Below are positions 25,993 through 34,185 of a stretch of DNA of 60,501 bases, piece after piece. The DNA is from Verrucomicrobiia bacterium. Its GTDB lineage: Bacteria; Verrucomicrobiota; Verrucomicrobiia; Verrucomicrobiales; Akkermansiaceae. The translations under genes and the position numbers were made by a program. Location: positions 1 to 60,501 of the forward strand of contig JAUIJB010000013.1 of NCBI GenBank assembly GCA_030430455.1, given 5' to 3'. Each line of letters starts with the position of its first letter. The first letter of the stretch is position 1. The notes below the pieces were generated by a model. It searched no databases. It had not been told where the DNA came from and saw only the letters and a program-made list of their open reading frames with translations.

Positions 25993-26044
25993 CATCGGAC
26001 CGCAGGCTTCCTTGGGCGCCGAAGCCTTGGCGAAGGCGGCAGCC
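25993..26044. repeat. Interspersed repeat, copy 1 (pair with 48334-48385)
   Basis: A 52-bp segment, including CTTGGGCGCCGAAGCC, matches 48334-48385 at 47 of 52 positions. It lies in the 280-bp gene-free gap 25861-26140. A GCCGACT-CA-AGTCGGC hairpin is just upstream (25960-25975), and a related one, CCGAC-TCGT-GTCGG, occurs near 30795. It is probably part of a dispersed non-coding repeat family. Confidence 0.75.
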
Positions 26045-26140
26045 TGCCCGGGCCGCCCCTGCGCTCCGCCCCGTCCATCCGGCCTCCCTTCCGGGCCTGC
26101 AAGCTTGCACCCGCGCGCCATCCGGCGACACTCCGGGCCG

Positions 26141-27100
26141 ATGAAAGCCCTCGCCCGCTTCGCCGCCCTCGCCCTGCCGGTATCCCCTCTCGCCGCCGCC
26201 GACCACGCCGAGGCGATCGAGGCCGATCTCGACCTCCCGCCGCGGCTGGACATCTCGAAGTTCATCGATGCGACCACCTTTGGCGCCACGGCCTCGCACG
26301 GCATGGACTTCAACGAGCTCACCCGGGGCGATGTCGACTTCAGCGAGGCCCGGCTGTGGACCTTCCTGAGCAAGCCCATCGACCTCGGCGGCGATTGGTC
26401 GCTGCTGCCCTCGCTGAACTACACCTTCTCCCGCCTCGAGACCGACGTCTCCCCGCTCACCCCCGGGCCGCTGCCGCCGCGCTTCGACGAGAGCCTGCAC
26501 GAGGTCAGCCTGCCGACGATCTTCTACCACAGCAGCCGGGGTTCCCGCTGGTACTACGGCGCCTACGTCGAGCCCGCCATCCGCTCCGATTTCAGCAGCG
26601 TCGACTCGCGCGACTTCTTCCTCTCGGCCGCCCTCGCTGCGGCCTACCAGGTCAACGACTGCCTCGTGGTGGGCTTCGGCGTCTACGCCAGCGACATCAC
26701 CAACGACCCCTTCCTCGTCGCCGGCCCGGGCTTCGTCTGGACCCCCACCCCCGACTGGCTGGTCACCTACTACGGCCCGAAGTTCATCGCCCGCCGCGAG
26801 TTCGGCGAGCGCCACCGGCTCGGCTTCGAGGCGGCCTGGAACGGCGGCCAGTGGAACGTCGACACCCCGGGCTTCTTCGGCTCGCAGTCGGCGAAGCTCG
26901 ACTACAGCTCCATCCGCGCCGGCTTCTACTGGAAGTACAACCTGGTCTCCGAGCTCTGGCTCGAGCTCGGCGCAGGCATGACCTTCGGCAACGAGCTGAG
27001 GCTCGAGTCGCCGGGCGGCCGCGACCAATACCCGCTCGCCTACGGCGAAATGGACGGCGCCCCCTACGTCTCGCTCGGCCTTTCGGTGAACCGCTGGTGA
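26141..27100 (+). CDS. Outer-membrane beta-barrel protein, DUF6268-like
   Basis: 319 residues. A signal peptide (MKALARFAALALPVSPLAAA) is followed by alternating amphipathic strands with aromatic girdles (WSLLPSLNYTFSRL, WYYGAYVEPAI, AAYQVNDCLVVGFGVY, WLVTYYGPKFI) and a C-terminal strand ending SLGLSVNRW, with the terminal aromatic residue expected of outer-membrane proteins. Layout and length resemble DUF6268 barrels common in Verrucomicrobiota. The cargo is unknown. It starts at ATG 26141. Confidence 0.72.
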   Translation: MKALARFAALALPVSPLAAADHAEAIEADLDLPPRLDISKFIDATTFGATASHGMDFNELTRGDVDFSEARLWTFLSKPIDLGGDWSLLPSLNYTFSRLETDVSPLTPGPLPPRFDESLHEVSLPTIFYHSSRGSRWYYGAYVEPAIRSDFSSVDSRDFFLSAALAAAYQVNDCLVVGFGVYASDITNDPFLVAGPGFVWTPTPDWLVTYYGPKFIARREFGERHRLGFEAAWNGGQWNVDTPGFFGSQSAKLDYSSIRAGFYWKYNLVSELWLELGAGMTFGNELRLESPGGRDQYPLAYGEMDGAPYVSLGLSVNRW

Positions 27101-27136
27101 GTCTGAAGCGCTGGTGACCCACCCGGGGCCGCACGA

Positions 27137-27784
27137 TCAGGCGCCGGCCTTGGAGCGCTTCGGTGACTTCCGTCGCTTGCGCGTCGCCTTGCCGGCCTTG
27201 GCGGCCTTGCGAGCCTTCTTCTCCTCCTTGGCCTTCTTGGCGTCGAGCTCCTTGCGGAGGTCCTCCCACTGCTCCCGGCTGACGATGTAGCCGACGCAGT
27301 TCTTGCTGCCGCAGCGGCACGGGTGGTCCTCGTAGCACTCGATGTCGAAGCCGTAGTCGAAGGTCAGCTCCTCGCCCTTGGGGATGCGGCGCAGCGAGTG
27401 GATGAAGATCCGCTTGCCCTCGACCCAGGCCTCGCAGTTCGGGTCGCAGGAGTGGTTGATCAGCCGGGCCGTGTTCCACGGCACGTTGCCGTCGATGTCC
27501 CAGCGCTTGTTCAGCGTGAAGATGTAGACCGCGGCGTCGCCGGTCTCCTCGGCGATCGCGTGCTGCGCCCAGGCGCGCTTCTCGCTCTCGTCCTTGTCGA
27601 TCAGCTCGCCGATGTACTCGATCACCCGCTCTCCCTTGGGGATCACCTTGGCGGCGTAGACACCGCTGCCGTGGATCACCGACTCGCGCACCTCGCAGAA
27701 CTCGCTCTGGCCCCGCTCGTAGAGCTTGGTCAGCTTGCGGCGCAGGCGCGCCTCCTCGATCAACTTCTTGGATTTCTTGCCCAT
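27137..27784 (-). CDS. SET-domain protein lysine methyltransferase with basic tail
   Basis: 215 residues. The SET domain spans ~33-150: GSGVYAAKVIPKGERVIEY at the start, NHSCDPNC (N110-H111-S112) of the AdoMet-binding pseudoknot, and ELTFDYGF with catalytic Y144. A cysteine-rich post-SET motif follows (C156, C158, C163 in CRCGSKNC), which with the NHSC cysteine can bind zinc. The last 35 residues are Lys/Ala-rich with SPK-like motifs, resembling histone H1-type or bacterial Hc1 tails, suggesting DNA or chromatin association. The target is unknown. It stands alone on the minus strand, 42 bp after the gene at 27827-28444. Confidence 0.92.
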   Translation of the reverse strand: MGKKSKKLIEEARLRRKLTKLYERGQSEFCEVRESVIHGSGVYAAKVIPKGERVIEYIGELIDKDESEKRAWAQHAIAEETGDAAVYIFTLNKRWDIDGNVPWNTARLINHSCDPNCEAWVEGKRIFIHSLRRIPKGEELTFDYGFDIECYEDHPCRCGSKNCVGYIVSREQWEDLRKELDAKKAKEEKKARKAAKAGKATRKRRKSPKRSKAGA

Positions 27785-27826
27785 GGAACGCTGTCTGTTG
27801 ACTCGGCCGGCCCCTGCGGTGGCTCC

Positions 27827-28444
27827 TCAGTCCTTCACTTGCTCCCGCTTGACCTCCGGAAGCTTCATGTTCTGCGGCAGCGTGATGAACAGGCTGCGAA
27901 GGTCGGGAACCGTGATGTCGGAGCCGTTGATGAAGGTCCAGTTGTTCTCCCCCTTGTCGGAAATCGCCACCTGGAAGCTGTGGCTGTCGATCAGGAGCGG
28001 CTCGGGGTCGTCGCGGAGCATGATCCGCAGGCGGGTCACGGTCGGCACCATCACCAGCCACTTGGTGTAATTGATCCCGCCCTCGGCCTCCTCGTCGGCC
28101 TTGCCGGGCCAGACCTCGTAGACCCGCGGGACGCCGTTCACCTTGACCGACAGGATCGAGATCCCGTTGCGGTTCATTTCCTCGGCGATGCCGTCCAGCC
28201 GCCGCTCCAGCTCCGCCAGGCTCCCGTGGCGGATCGCCATGCGATCCTTCCACTGCGGGTACATGCTGTCGATGGCCGCCTGGTTGTTGCCGAGCTCGAC
28301 CTGGCGGCCGAGCTCCTTGACGGCCTTGACCGCCGAGTCGACCACGCCGGCCGGGGCGTTGCCCTGGGGAGCCACGTTGACCTGCGCGAACGCCGTCGCC
28401 GCGGTCACGACGATGCAGGCAATCACGCGCGCCGGAATTGTCAT
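27827..28444 (-). CDS. Exported protein of unknown function
   Basis: 205 residues from ATG 28444, giving a signal peptide MTIPARVIACIVVTAATAFAQ. The mature part is mixed alpha/beta (KAVKELGRQVELGNNQAAID, RMAIRHGSLAELERRLDGI, then strands around WLVMVPTVTRLRIML), with YPQWKDRM near residue 58. It is likely periplasmic. I do not recognise a named family; similar proteins with a catalytic-free NTF2-like fold are possible. It diverges from parB with a 140-bp gap. Confidence 0.68.
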   Translation of the reverse strand: MTIPARVIACIVVTAATAFAQVNVAPQGNAPAGVVDSAVKAVKELGRQVELGNNQAAIDSMYPQWKDRMAIRHGSLAELERRLDGIAEEMNRNGISILSVKVNGVPRVYEVWPGKADEEAEGGINYTKWLVMVPTVTRLRIMLRDDPEPLLIDSHSFQVAISDKGENNWTFINGSDITVPDLRSLFITLPQNMKLPEVKREQVKD

Positions 28445-28584
28445 GGCCAAGGGATGACCCCGCTGGGGCCGAGCGTCAAGTGACTCCATCGACCACGCGC
28501 TTCCCACCGGGAACCGGGCCATTCCTCCGATTCCGACAAATCGGCTTGGCTTCCCGATCCTCACTTTGCCAAGCTCCCCGTCCC

Positions 28585-29490
28585 ATGGCGAAACAGGCTC
28601 TCGGCAAAGGACTCGGCGCATTGATTCGCAAGCAGGGCGGCGACGACCCGGCTGCTCCGCCGGAGCACGAGGCGGGTCGCGTCAGCGAGGTCGCCATCGA
28701 AAGCGTCGTCCCCAGCCCGCTGCAGCCGCGCTCGCACTTCGTCGACCAGCCGCTCGACGAACTCGTCGAGTCGATCCGCCAGCACGGCGTGATCCAGCCG
28801 CTCATCGTCCGCCGGGTCGACGGCAAGCTCGAGCTGATCGCCGGGGAGCGCCGCTGGCGGGCCTCGAAGAAGCTCGGCCTGAAAACGGTCCCCGTGATCG
28901 AGCGCGAGGCGAGCGACCGCGACGTCCTCGAGATGGCGCTGATCGAGAACCTCCAGCGCGAGGACCTCAACCCGATCGAGGCGGCCACCGGCTACGTCCG
29001 GCTCGCCCGCGAGTTCGGCATGAAGCAGGAGGAGATCGCCGCCACCGTCGGCAAGTCGCGCGCCAGCGTGGCCAACTCGATGCGCCTGCTCGACCTCCAC
29101 AAGGACGTCCAGCTGCTCGTCGCCCACGGCCAGATCACCGTCGGCCACGCCAAGGCGATCCTCACCATCAAGGACAAGGCCCAGCAGGTGCTGGCCAGCG
29201 AGACGATCATCCGCGACGGCCTCACCGTGCGCGCCGCCGAGAAGTTCGCCCAGCAGCTCGGCAACGGCGAGCTGAAGGACGCCAAGGCAGCCGCGAAGGA
29301 TGGCGGCGGTGGAGCGAAGGGCGGCGAGGTCGACCACCACGTCCGGGCGATCCAGAACCGCCTGCGCGACCGCTTCGCCACCCACGTGCGGGTGCAGCAC
29401 GGCGCGAAGAAGGGCAAGATCGAGCTGGAGTACTACGGCGACGACGACCTCCAGCGGATCCTCGATCTGCTCGGGATCGGAGAACTCTGA
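28585..29490 (+). CDS. parB: Chromosome-partitioning protein ParB
   Basis: A CTP-dependent DNA clamp that loads at parS. 301 residues with the full ParB order: N-terminal ParA-contact peptide (ALGKGLGALI), CTPase/ParB domain with GERRWRA (87-93) and ENLQRED (121-127), an HTH (QEEIAATVGKSRASVANSMRLL) and a C-terminal dimerisation segment (YYGDDDLQRILDLLG). ATG 28585 is the natural start. parA, usually directly upstream, is absent; the neighbours are an unrelated exported protein and an M28-like lipoprotein. No parS-like 16-mer was noticed nearby. Confidence 0.96.
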   Translation: MAKQALGKGLGALIRKQGGDDPAAPPEHEAGRVSEVAIESVVPSPLQPRSHFVDQPLDELVESIRQHGVIQPLIVRRVDGKLELIAGERRWRASKKLGLKTVPVIEREASDRDVLEMALIENLQREDLNPIEAATGYVRLAREFGMKQEEIAATVGKSRASVANSMRLLDLHKDVQLLVAHGQITVGHAKAILTIKDKAQQVLASETIIRDGLTVRAAEKFAQQLGNGELKDAKAAAKDGGGGAKGGEVDHHVRAIQNRLRDRFATHVRVQHGAKKGKIELEYYGDDDLQRILDLLGIGEL

Positions 29491-29555
29491 AACCGCTCGA
29501 GGGCCCCCGGGCCGCCCCGCGGGTCCCGCAGCCTCCCTTTCCTCCACGTCAAGCG

Positions 29556-30581
29556 ATGCCGCCCCACAGCAAGTTCACCCGGTCGGCCGCGAGCCGCACG
29601 CTCGCGCCCCTCCTGCTCCTCCTGCTGCTCGCCTTCGGCTGCGGCAAGAAGGAGGCGGCCGAATCCGGGAGTCAGGCCGCGGCTGAAACCATCGCCAAGC
29701 CGGGCCGCGTCGGGCTCGCCGGCTTTCCCGCCGGGCTCGGCGAGGACTTCTCCGGCGCCCGCGCCCATCGCCACGTCGCGCAACTGGTCGCCATCGGCCC
29801 GCGGCCGCCGTCGAGCAGCGGCTACCAGCAGGCGCTGCGCCTGGTCGAGACCCGCCTCGGGGAGAGTGGTTGGCGCTGCACCCGCCAGACCTTCCTCGAG
29901 GAAACCCCGGCCGGCCTGATCTCCTTCACCAATCTGCTGGCGCGACTCCCCCCACCCGATGGCGGCGAGATCAACTGGCAGGAATCGACCGCCGTGCTGA
30001 TCGGCGGCCACCTCGACAGCAAGCTGATGTCCTTTCCCTTTGTCGGCGCCAACGACGGCGGCTCATCGACCGGCATCCTCATCGAGCTCGCCCGCGTGCT
30101 CGCCGCGAAGCCCGCCGCCGGGAGCCAGGTCGAGTTGGTCTTCTTCGACGGCGAGGAGGCCTTTCGTCCCAACATCACGCCCTCCGACGGGCTCTACGGC
30201 AGCAAGCACTACGCCGGGTTGCTGTCGCGGCGTGGCTCGTGGCCCTCGGTGGGCATCGTCCTCGACATCGTCGGCGATCCCAACTTCGAGCTCCACTTCA
30301 ACCCGGAGTCGCCCGCCGTCTTCCAGCGCGCCCTCGAGGCGGCGCTGCCGGACGCCTTTCCGACCACCGTGCGCCGGGCGCGCGGCCAGATCGTCGACGA
30401 CCACCTGCCGCTGCAGGCGACCGGCCTGCCCTGCCTGCACCTGATCGGCGACTTCCAGCGGATGAACTACTGGCACCGCCCGGGCGACACCCTCGACAAG
30501 GTGGACGCGGAGATGCTTGGCGCGGTCGGCCGCCTGACCCTCGACTTCCTGGCCGGGCTTCCGGCCGGGCCCGCGGAGTGA
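29556..30581 (+). CDS. M28/glutaminyl-cyclase-like zinc hydrolase lipoprotein
   Basis: 341 residues from ATG 29556. The lipoprotein signal ends LLLLLLLAFGC with lipidated Cys. The catalytic domain matches the M28 family, glutaminyl-peptide cyclotransferase branch: GGHLDSK (H152, D154), GANDGGSSTGILIELAR, FFDGEEAF with the catalytic glutamates, LDIVGDPNFEL and a late zinc-ligand histidine in NYWHRPGDTLDKV. The probable role is periplasmic N-terminal Gln cyclisation or aminopeptidase; the WH and single-metal pattern favours the cyclase. It lies 65 bp after parB on the same strand, and tRNA-Phe follows. Confidence 0.88.
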   Translation: MPPHSKFTRSAASRTLAPLLLLLLLAFGCGKKEAAESGSQAAAETIAKPGRVGLAGFPAGLGEDFSGARAHRHVAQLVAIGPRPPSSSGYQQALRLVETRLGESGWRCTRQTFLEETPAGLISFTNLLARLPPPDGGEINWQESTAVLIGGHLDSKLMSFPFVGANDGGSSTGILIELARVLAAKPAAGSQVELVFFDGEEAFRPNITPSDGLYGSKHYAGLLSRRGSWPSVGIVLDIVGDPNFELHFNPESPAVFQRALEAALPDAFPTTVRRARGQIVDDHLPLQATGLPCLHLIGDFQRMNYWHRPGDTLDKVDAEMLGAVGRLTLDFLAGLPAGPAE

Positions 30582-30667
30582 TCGGGCGCCCGCTTCGACG
30601 GGGGCAATTTTGGGGTTGTCAAATCCCGGACCTCCCGCCTAAATCCCGCCCCCTTCCGAGAGGTCAG

Positions 30668-30743
30668 GGCTCGATAGCTCAGTTGGTAGAGCAGCGGATT
30701 GAAAATCCGCGTGTCGGCGGTTCGATTCCGTCTCGAGCCACCA
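30668..30743 (+). tRNA. tRNA-Phe (anticodon GAA), CCA encoded
   Basis: The acceptor stem GGCTCGA (30668-30674) pairs with TCGAGCC (30733-30739), followed by discriminator A and encoded CCA. The D-arm GCTCAGTTGGTAGAGC, the anticodon loop TTGAAAA with GAA, and the T-arm GGCGG-TTCGATT-CCGTC are normal. Confidence 0.98.
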
Positions 30744-30824
30744 CCTCCCCTCCTGATTTCGCCACCTCGGGCGGATCCGAACCGTCGCCAGCTGCCGACT
30801 CGTGTCGGCACCGCCAGTGGAACG

Positions 30825-31060
30825 AGCGGCTGTGAGGGGTGGCGGAGCACAGGGCATAGGACCGATGGGACCGATGGGACCTATCTGGCGTGAGGCTGGG
30901 CCTCACCCTTGAATTTGGGACGGCTCCGGAAGGTGAGCTCCCGCCCCGCCCATCTTCGCAGCGCCAGGGCCGACACTGAGGAGCGCATGAGATGCTTCCA
31001 TAGGTCCTATAGGACCCATAGGACCTATTTCTCCCGCTCCGCCACCTCTCCACAGCCGCT
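30825..31060. mobile_element. MITE-like element with two-part terminal inverted repeats
   Basis: A 236-bp unit 82 bp after tRNA-Phe. The outer arms (30825-30848 and 31036-31060) match apart from one gap and one mismatch (AGCGGCTGTG...GGTGGCGGAGC). The inner arms (30856-30884 and 31000-31028) match at 24 of 29 positions and consist of 9-bp iterons (GGACCGATG repeated). The middle has no convincing gene. The iteron layout parallels the GxxExxY-associated elements at 34186 and 35723 although the sequence differs. It is probably a non-autonomous mobile unit. Confidence 0.65.
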
Positions 31061-31372
31061 GTGAGAGCAGGCGAGCCGTCGCCCAAACAACAATTGACCG
31101 CCGCCGGTCATGACAAGTCACTCCCGACGACGGCCAATGGTTCCTCGTCTGAGACGAGGGGTGTTCTCCCCCCCGGGAGAATGAAAAAGCTTGGGGGGAA
31201 TCCTCGGCAGGCAGGCTGTGCTGGGCGCCGGCCGAGGGGTTGGCCAAACCGGAGTGTCTCTGGGGGGGACGCGCATTGTTAGACGGGATCCACGGCTGTT
31301 AGGCAAGCGCAAAGAATCGCAAAAGCGAGGAAATCACCATGGTGATCCTGACCATCGGAATACCCATTGTTT
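31061..31372. other. Gene-free stretch with small palindromes
   Basis: 312 bp between the MITE-like element and the 3' end of the WYL gene. No credible gene is seen. It holds perfect palindromes: CCTCGTCTGAGACGAGG near 31143-31159, TTCTCCC-cccc-GGGAGAA near 31170-31187, and ATCACCATGGTGAT near 31333-31346. The last 80 bp are noticeably AT-richer than the surroundings. It could include terminators for the convergent WYL gene or decayed repeat DNA. Confidence 0.5.
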
Positions 31373-32380
31373 TCAGGCATCCTGATCGCGAAGCATTGCC
31401 TGCAACTCCGCGGCGACCTTCTCGCGAAGCTCACGCGGCTCGATGACCCGGGCGCGGCTGCCGAAGCTCAGCACCCAGCGCAGCACTTCCTCGAGGGCAC
31501 CGGCCTCGAAGCGGACCTCGACGCGCTCGCCCGATCCGTCGAGCCAGCGGAGTTCCTGGCTGGGATGCCAGCGTCGCTCCTGGGCGAGGCGCGCGGCGTA
31601 GTCCCGCAGCTCCACCCGCACCGTGAAGGGCCGGCCGCCCTCGGGCGCACCCCACACCCCGAAGCGCTGCCGGAGGTGCTCGCGGCCATCGAAGCCGGCA
31701 GGCCGCTCGAAGCTCTCCTCCGCGACCCGCACCCGCGTGATGCGCGGCAGCGCGAAGGTGCGCAGCTCGCCGCGCAGGCGGTCGTGGGCGATGAGGTACC
31801 AGGCGCCCTCCACCTCGCCGAGGTGCAGCGGGTGGACCGTCCGTGCCTCCGCCCGGCCGGCGCGCAGCTTGCGATAGTGGAAGCGCAGCACCCGGCGACG
31901 CACCACCGCGTCGGCCAGCTGGCCGAACATCTTCACCTCGCGCGTCTTCATCTCGGGTCCCTTGCGGCTGAAGGCCTCGTCGAGTTCCGCCCAGCCCAGG
32001 TTGACGCGCTCGCCGATGGTACGGGTCAGGCGGACGAAGACCTCGCGCATCTTCTCGCCGAAACTTGTGCCCCGGATCGATTCCATCGCGTTGCGCGCGA
32101 GGAACAGGGCGGCGAGCTCCTCGGCGCCGACCTCGAAGTCGGGGAAGTCCACCTCGTCGCCCTCGTAGCGGTAGCCGTGCTCGCGCTCGTCGTAAACCAG
32201 CGGCAGGCGGAACTCGTCGCGCATGAAGGTGATGTCGCGCTGGATCGTCTTCGGGGTGACCTCCAGCTGCTCGGCGAGGCTGCGGCAGTTCGGATGACCT
32301 CCGGCGCGGATCGCGCGGTGGATCTCGTGCATCCGCTGCAAGGGTCTGCGGGTGTGCTTGCCGCCGCTGTCTCGTGGCAT
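31373..32380 (-). CDS. WYL-domain transcriptional regulator
   Basis: 335 residues from ATG 32380; the frame is open further upstream but without protein-like sequence. An N-terminal DeoR-type HTH (SLAEQLEVTPKTIQRDITFM), a central WYL domain (RRVLRFHYRKLRAGRAEART...WYLIAHDRLRGELRTFALPRI) and a C-terminal WCX domain (RVELRDYAARLAQERRWHPS) form the standard layout. WYL domains bind nucleic acids or nucleotides and often control defence or DNA-damage genes; the target here is unknown. It is divergent from a separate mini-WYL gene, 257 bp apart. Confidence 0.92.
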   Translation of the reverse strand: MPRDSGGKHTRRPLQRMHEIHRAIRAGGHPNCRSLAEQLEVTPKTIQRDITFMRDEFRLPLVYDEREHGYRYEGDEVDFPDFEVGAEELAALFLARNAMESIRGTSFGEKMREVFVRLTRTIGERVNLGWAELDEAFSRKGPEMKTREVKMFGQLADAVVRRRVLRFHYRKLRAGRAEARTVHPLHLGEVEGAWYLIAHDRLRGELRTFALPRITRVRVAEESFERPAGFDGREHLRQRFGVWGAPEGGRPFTVRVELRDYAARLAQERRWHPSQELRWLDGSGERVEVRFEAGALEEVLRWVLSFGSRARVIEPRELREKVAAELQAMLRDQDA

Positions 32381-32637
32381 GCTGGATCCTGCCGCGCCAC
32401 CCCTCCCGTGCCGAGACCGAATCCAGGCGGGCGCCCGCTCGGACCGCGCGACCCCAGTCGCGCCCGACGAGACCGCCCGAGGGAGCGGCGGGAAGCGCCA
32501 CGGCACGACCCACAGGGAAAGCCGCGGCTCCGGAACCGCTTGCTCCCACCGCTGGAGCAGGCGCGGCCCAGAGAAGCGCCCCCCCTTTTTCACCCACACC
32601 CCACCCCTGTCCCACCCCCCTTGGCAAGATCGCCGCC

Positions 32638-33015
32638 ATGATCATCCATGCACCCCTGTTCCACCGCCTGCTGATGTCCCTCGCCCCCGCCCTGCGATCC
32701 CTCCCACCCGCCCTCCTCCCGCGCAGGCACCGCCGCCGGGCGCCGCGCTGCGTCGCCTCGCTGCAGCTCCCGGCGCTGCGGATCCCGGTGACCGAATCGA
32801 GCGACCCGCTCGCCCGTCGGCTGCTGCGCAGTGCCGCCAGCGGGGGCACGCTGGCCTTCTTCTACCAAGGCGGCAGCACCCCCGGCGTGCTGCGCCGCTT
32901 CAAGCCGACTGAGTTGTTCCGCCTGCGTCCGGGCGGCGCCATCTATGTCCGTGGCCACTGCCGCCTGCGCGATGCCACCCGCACCTTCCGCGTCGACCGG
33001 ATCCGCCTGGCGTGA
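32638..33015 (+). CDS. Stand-alone mini-WYL domain protein
   Basis: 125 residues. The N-terminal 50 residues are hydrophobic and Arg/Pro-rich (LLPRRHRRRAPRC). Residues ~60-123 resemble an isolated WYL domain: LAFFYQGGSTPGVLRRFKP, a TELFRL strand, AIYVRGHCRLRDATRTFRV and DRIRL, the usual end of a WYL domain. There is no HTH. It faces away from the complete WYL regulator, so it may act as a WYL accessory or competitor binding the same ligand. The start ATG 32638 is uncertain because a longer frame exists. Confidence 0.62.
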   Translation: MIIHAPLFHRLLMSLAPALRSLPPALLPRRHRRRAPRCVASLQLPALRIPVTESSDPLARRLLRSAASGGTLAFFYQGGSTPGVLRRFKPTELFRLRPGGAIYVRGHCRLRDATRTFRVDRIRLA

Positions 33016-33045
33016 GCGCCCCGACGGCCCGGCCGTTCCCCCTCC

Positions 33046-34113
33046 TCAGGCCTTCCCCACCTGGCCCGCGGTCACCTCGAAGCGCGCCATGCCCTCGAGC
33101 CCCTCGGTCCCCTGCAACCAGTCGAGCCGGGTCGTGGTGATCCACTTCTGCGAGGCGGTCGGCAGCGAGCGCAACACGGCGTGGCGCCGGCCGCGGTCGA
33201 GCTCGCCGAAGATGTCGTCGATCAGCCACAGCGGCTTGCGCTCGCGGCCCTCCTCGAGCACCCGCCCCTGGGCCAGCTTGAGCGCCAAGGCGAGGGTGCG
33301 CTGCTGGCCCTCGCTGGCGAAGCCGCCGGCCTCGAGTCCGTTGATGCGCAGCTTCAGGTCGTCGCGATGCGGCCCGACCAGGCACTGCCGCTGGCGGCGT
33401 TCCTTGTCGCGCGCCTGCTCGAAGGCCCGCGCCAGGCCCAGGCCGCCGGCCGGCCGGTAGTCCACCTCGAGCGCCTCCTCCCGCCCGGCAATCTCATTCT
33501 GGAAATGGGCCGCCTCGGGCTGGAGGCGGGCGACGAGTTGGGCGCGGATCGCGGTCAGCAGGTCGCCGTTCTCGACAAGGATCGACTCGTAGCTGGCGAT
33601 CTCGCCCTCGCGCGGCCGCGGGTCCTTGAGCAGCAGGTTCTTCGCGCGCAGGGCGCGGCGGTAGCGGCCGAGCGCCTTGCGGTAGGCCGCGTCGTGCTGG
33701 CAGCCGAGGAAGTCGAGGTAGCGCCGCCGCACCTCGCCGCTGCCACGCACCAGCTCGAGGTCCTCGTTGCCCATCCAGACGATCAGTCCCCCGCCGGCGA
33801 GGTAGTCGGCCTGACCCGGGCTGCGCTCGCCATCGACCTCGCAGCCGAGCCCGGTCCCGGGTGCCCAGCGGACCCGCCGGGCCTCCCCGGCGAGGTCCGC
33901 CGCCAGGCCGAAGCCGCCGGGGCCGCCGACCCGTGCCAGCGGGGCCATGCGGTGGCTGCGCGGCGACTGCAGCCGCATCAGCACGCAGACCGCCTCGAGC
34001 ACCGAGGTCTTGCCCTGGGCATTGTCGCCGGTGAACACCGCGCCGGCCGCGGGCAACTCGATGCCGAGCTGGCCGAGGCAGCGGAAATCGACGGCGCGGA
34101 GGTGGCGGATCAT
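33046..34113 (-). CDS. recF: DNA replication and repair protein RecF
   Basis: An SMC-like ATPase that helps load RecA at gaps. 355 residues from ATG 34113 (MIRHLRAVDFRCL). Motifs: Walker A GDNAQGKT (29-36), ABC signature in ASEGQQRTLALALKLAQ near residue 285, Walker B WLIDDIFGELD, and a typical D-loop/His switch. Length is normal. It is not next to dnaA/dnaN as in the classical order; its neighbours are the mini-WYL gene and hisS. Confidence 0.95.
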   Translation of the reverse strand: MIRHLRAVDFRCLGQLGIELPAAGAVFTGDNAQGKTSVLEAVCVLMRLQSPRSHRMAPLARVGGPGGFGLAADLAGEARRVRWAPGTGLGCEVDGERSPGQADYLAGGGLIVWMGNEDLELVRGSGEVRRRYLDFLGCQHDAAYRKALGRYRRALRAKNLLLKDPRPREGEIASYESILVENGDLLTAIRAQLVARLQPEAAHFQNEIAGREEALEVDYRPAGGLGLARAFEQARDKERRQRQCLVGPHRDDLKLRINGLEAGGFASEGQQRTLALALKLAQGRVLEEGRERKPLWLIDDIFGELDRGRRHAVLRSLPTASQKWITTTRLDWLQGTEGLEGMARFEVTAGQVGKA

Positions 34114-34185
34114 CCGCCCCCAGCTTGCCCGGCCCGTCCCGATCCGCAATCCCGGGCTTGCCGACCGCGTCGCCCCCCGGGAGGG

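Noticed and set aside
31061..31372. Possible small RNA or riboswitch in the gene-free stretch
   Set aside because: Several palindromes exist but no promoter-terminator arrangement or known riboswitch pattern could be supported.
32381..32599. Upstream extension of the WYL regulator
   Set aside because: The extra 73 residues lack protein-like pattern and would overlap the region upstream of the mini-WYL gene; ATG 32380 precedes the HTH directly.
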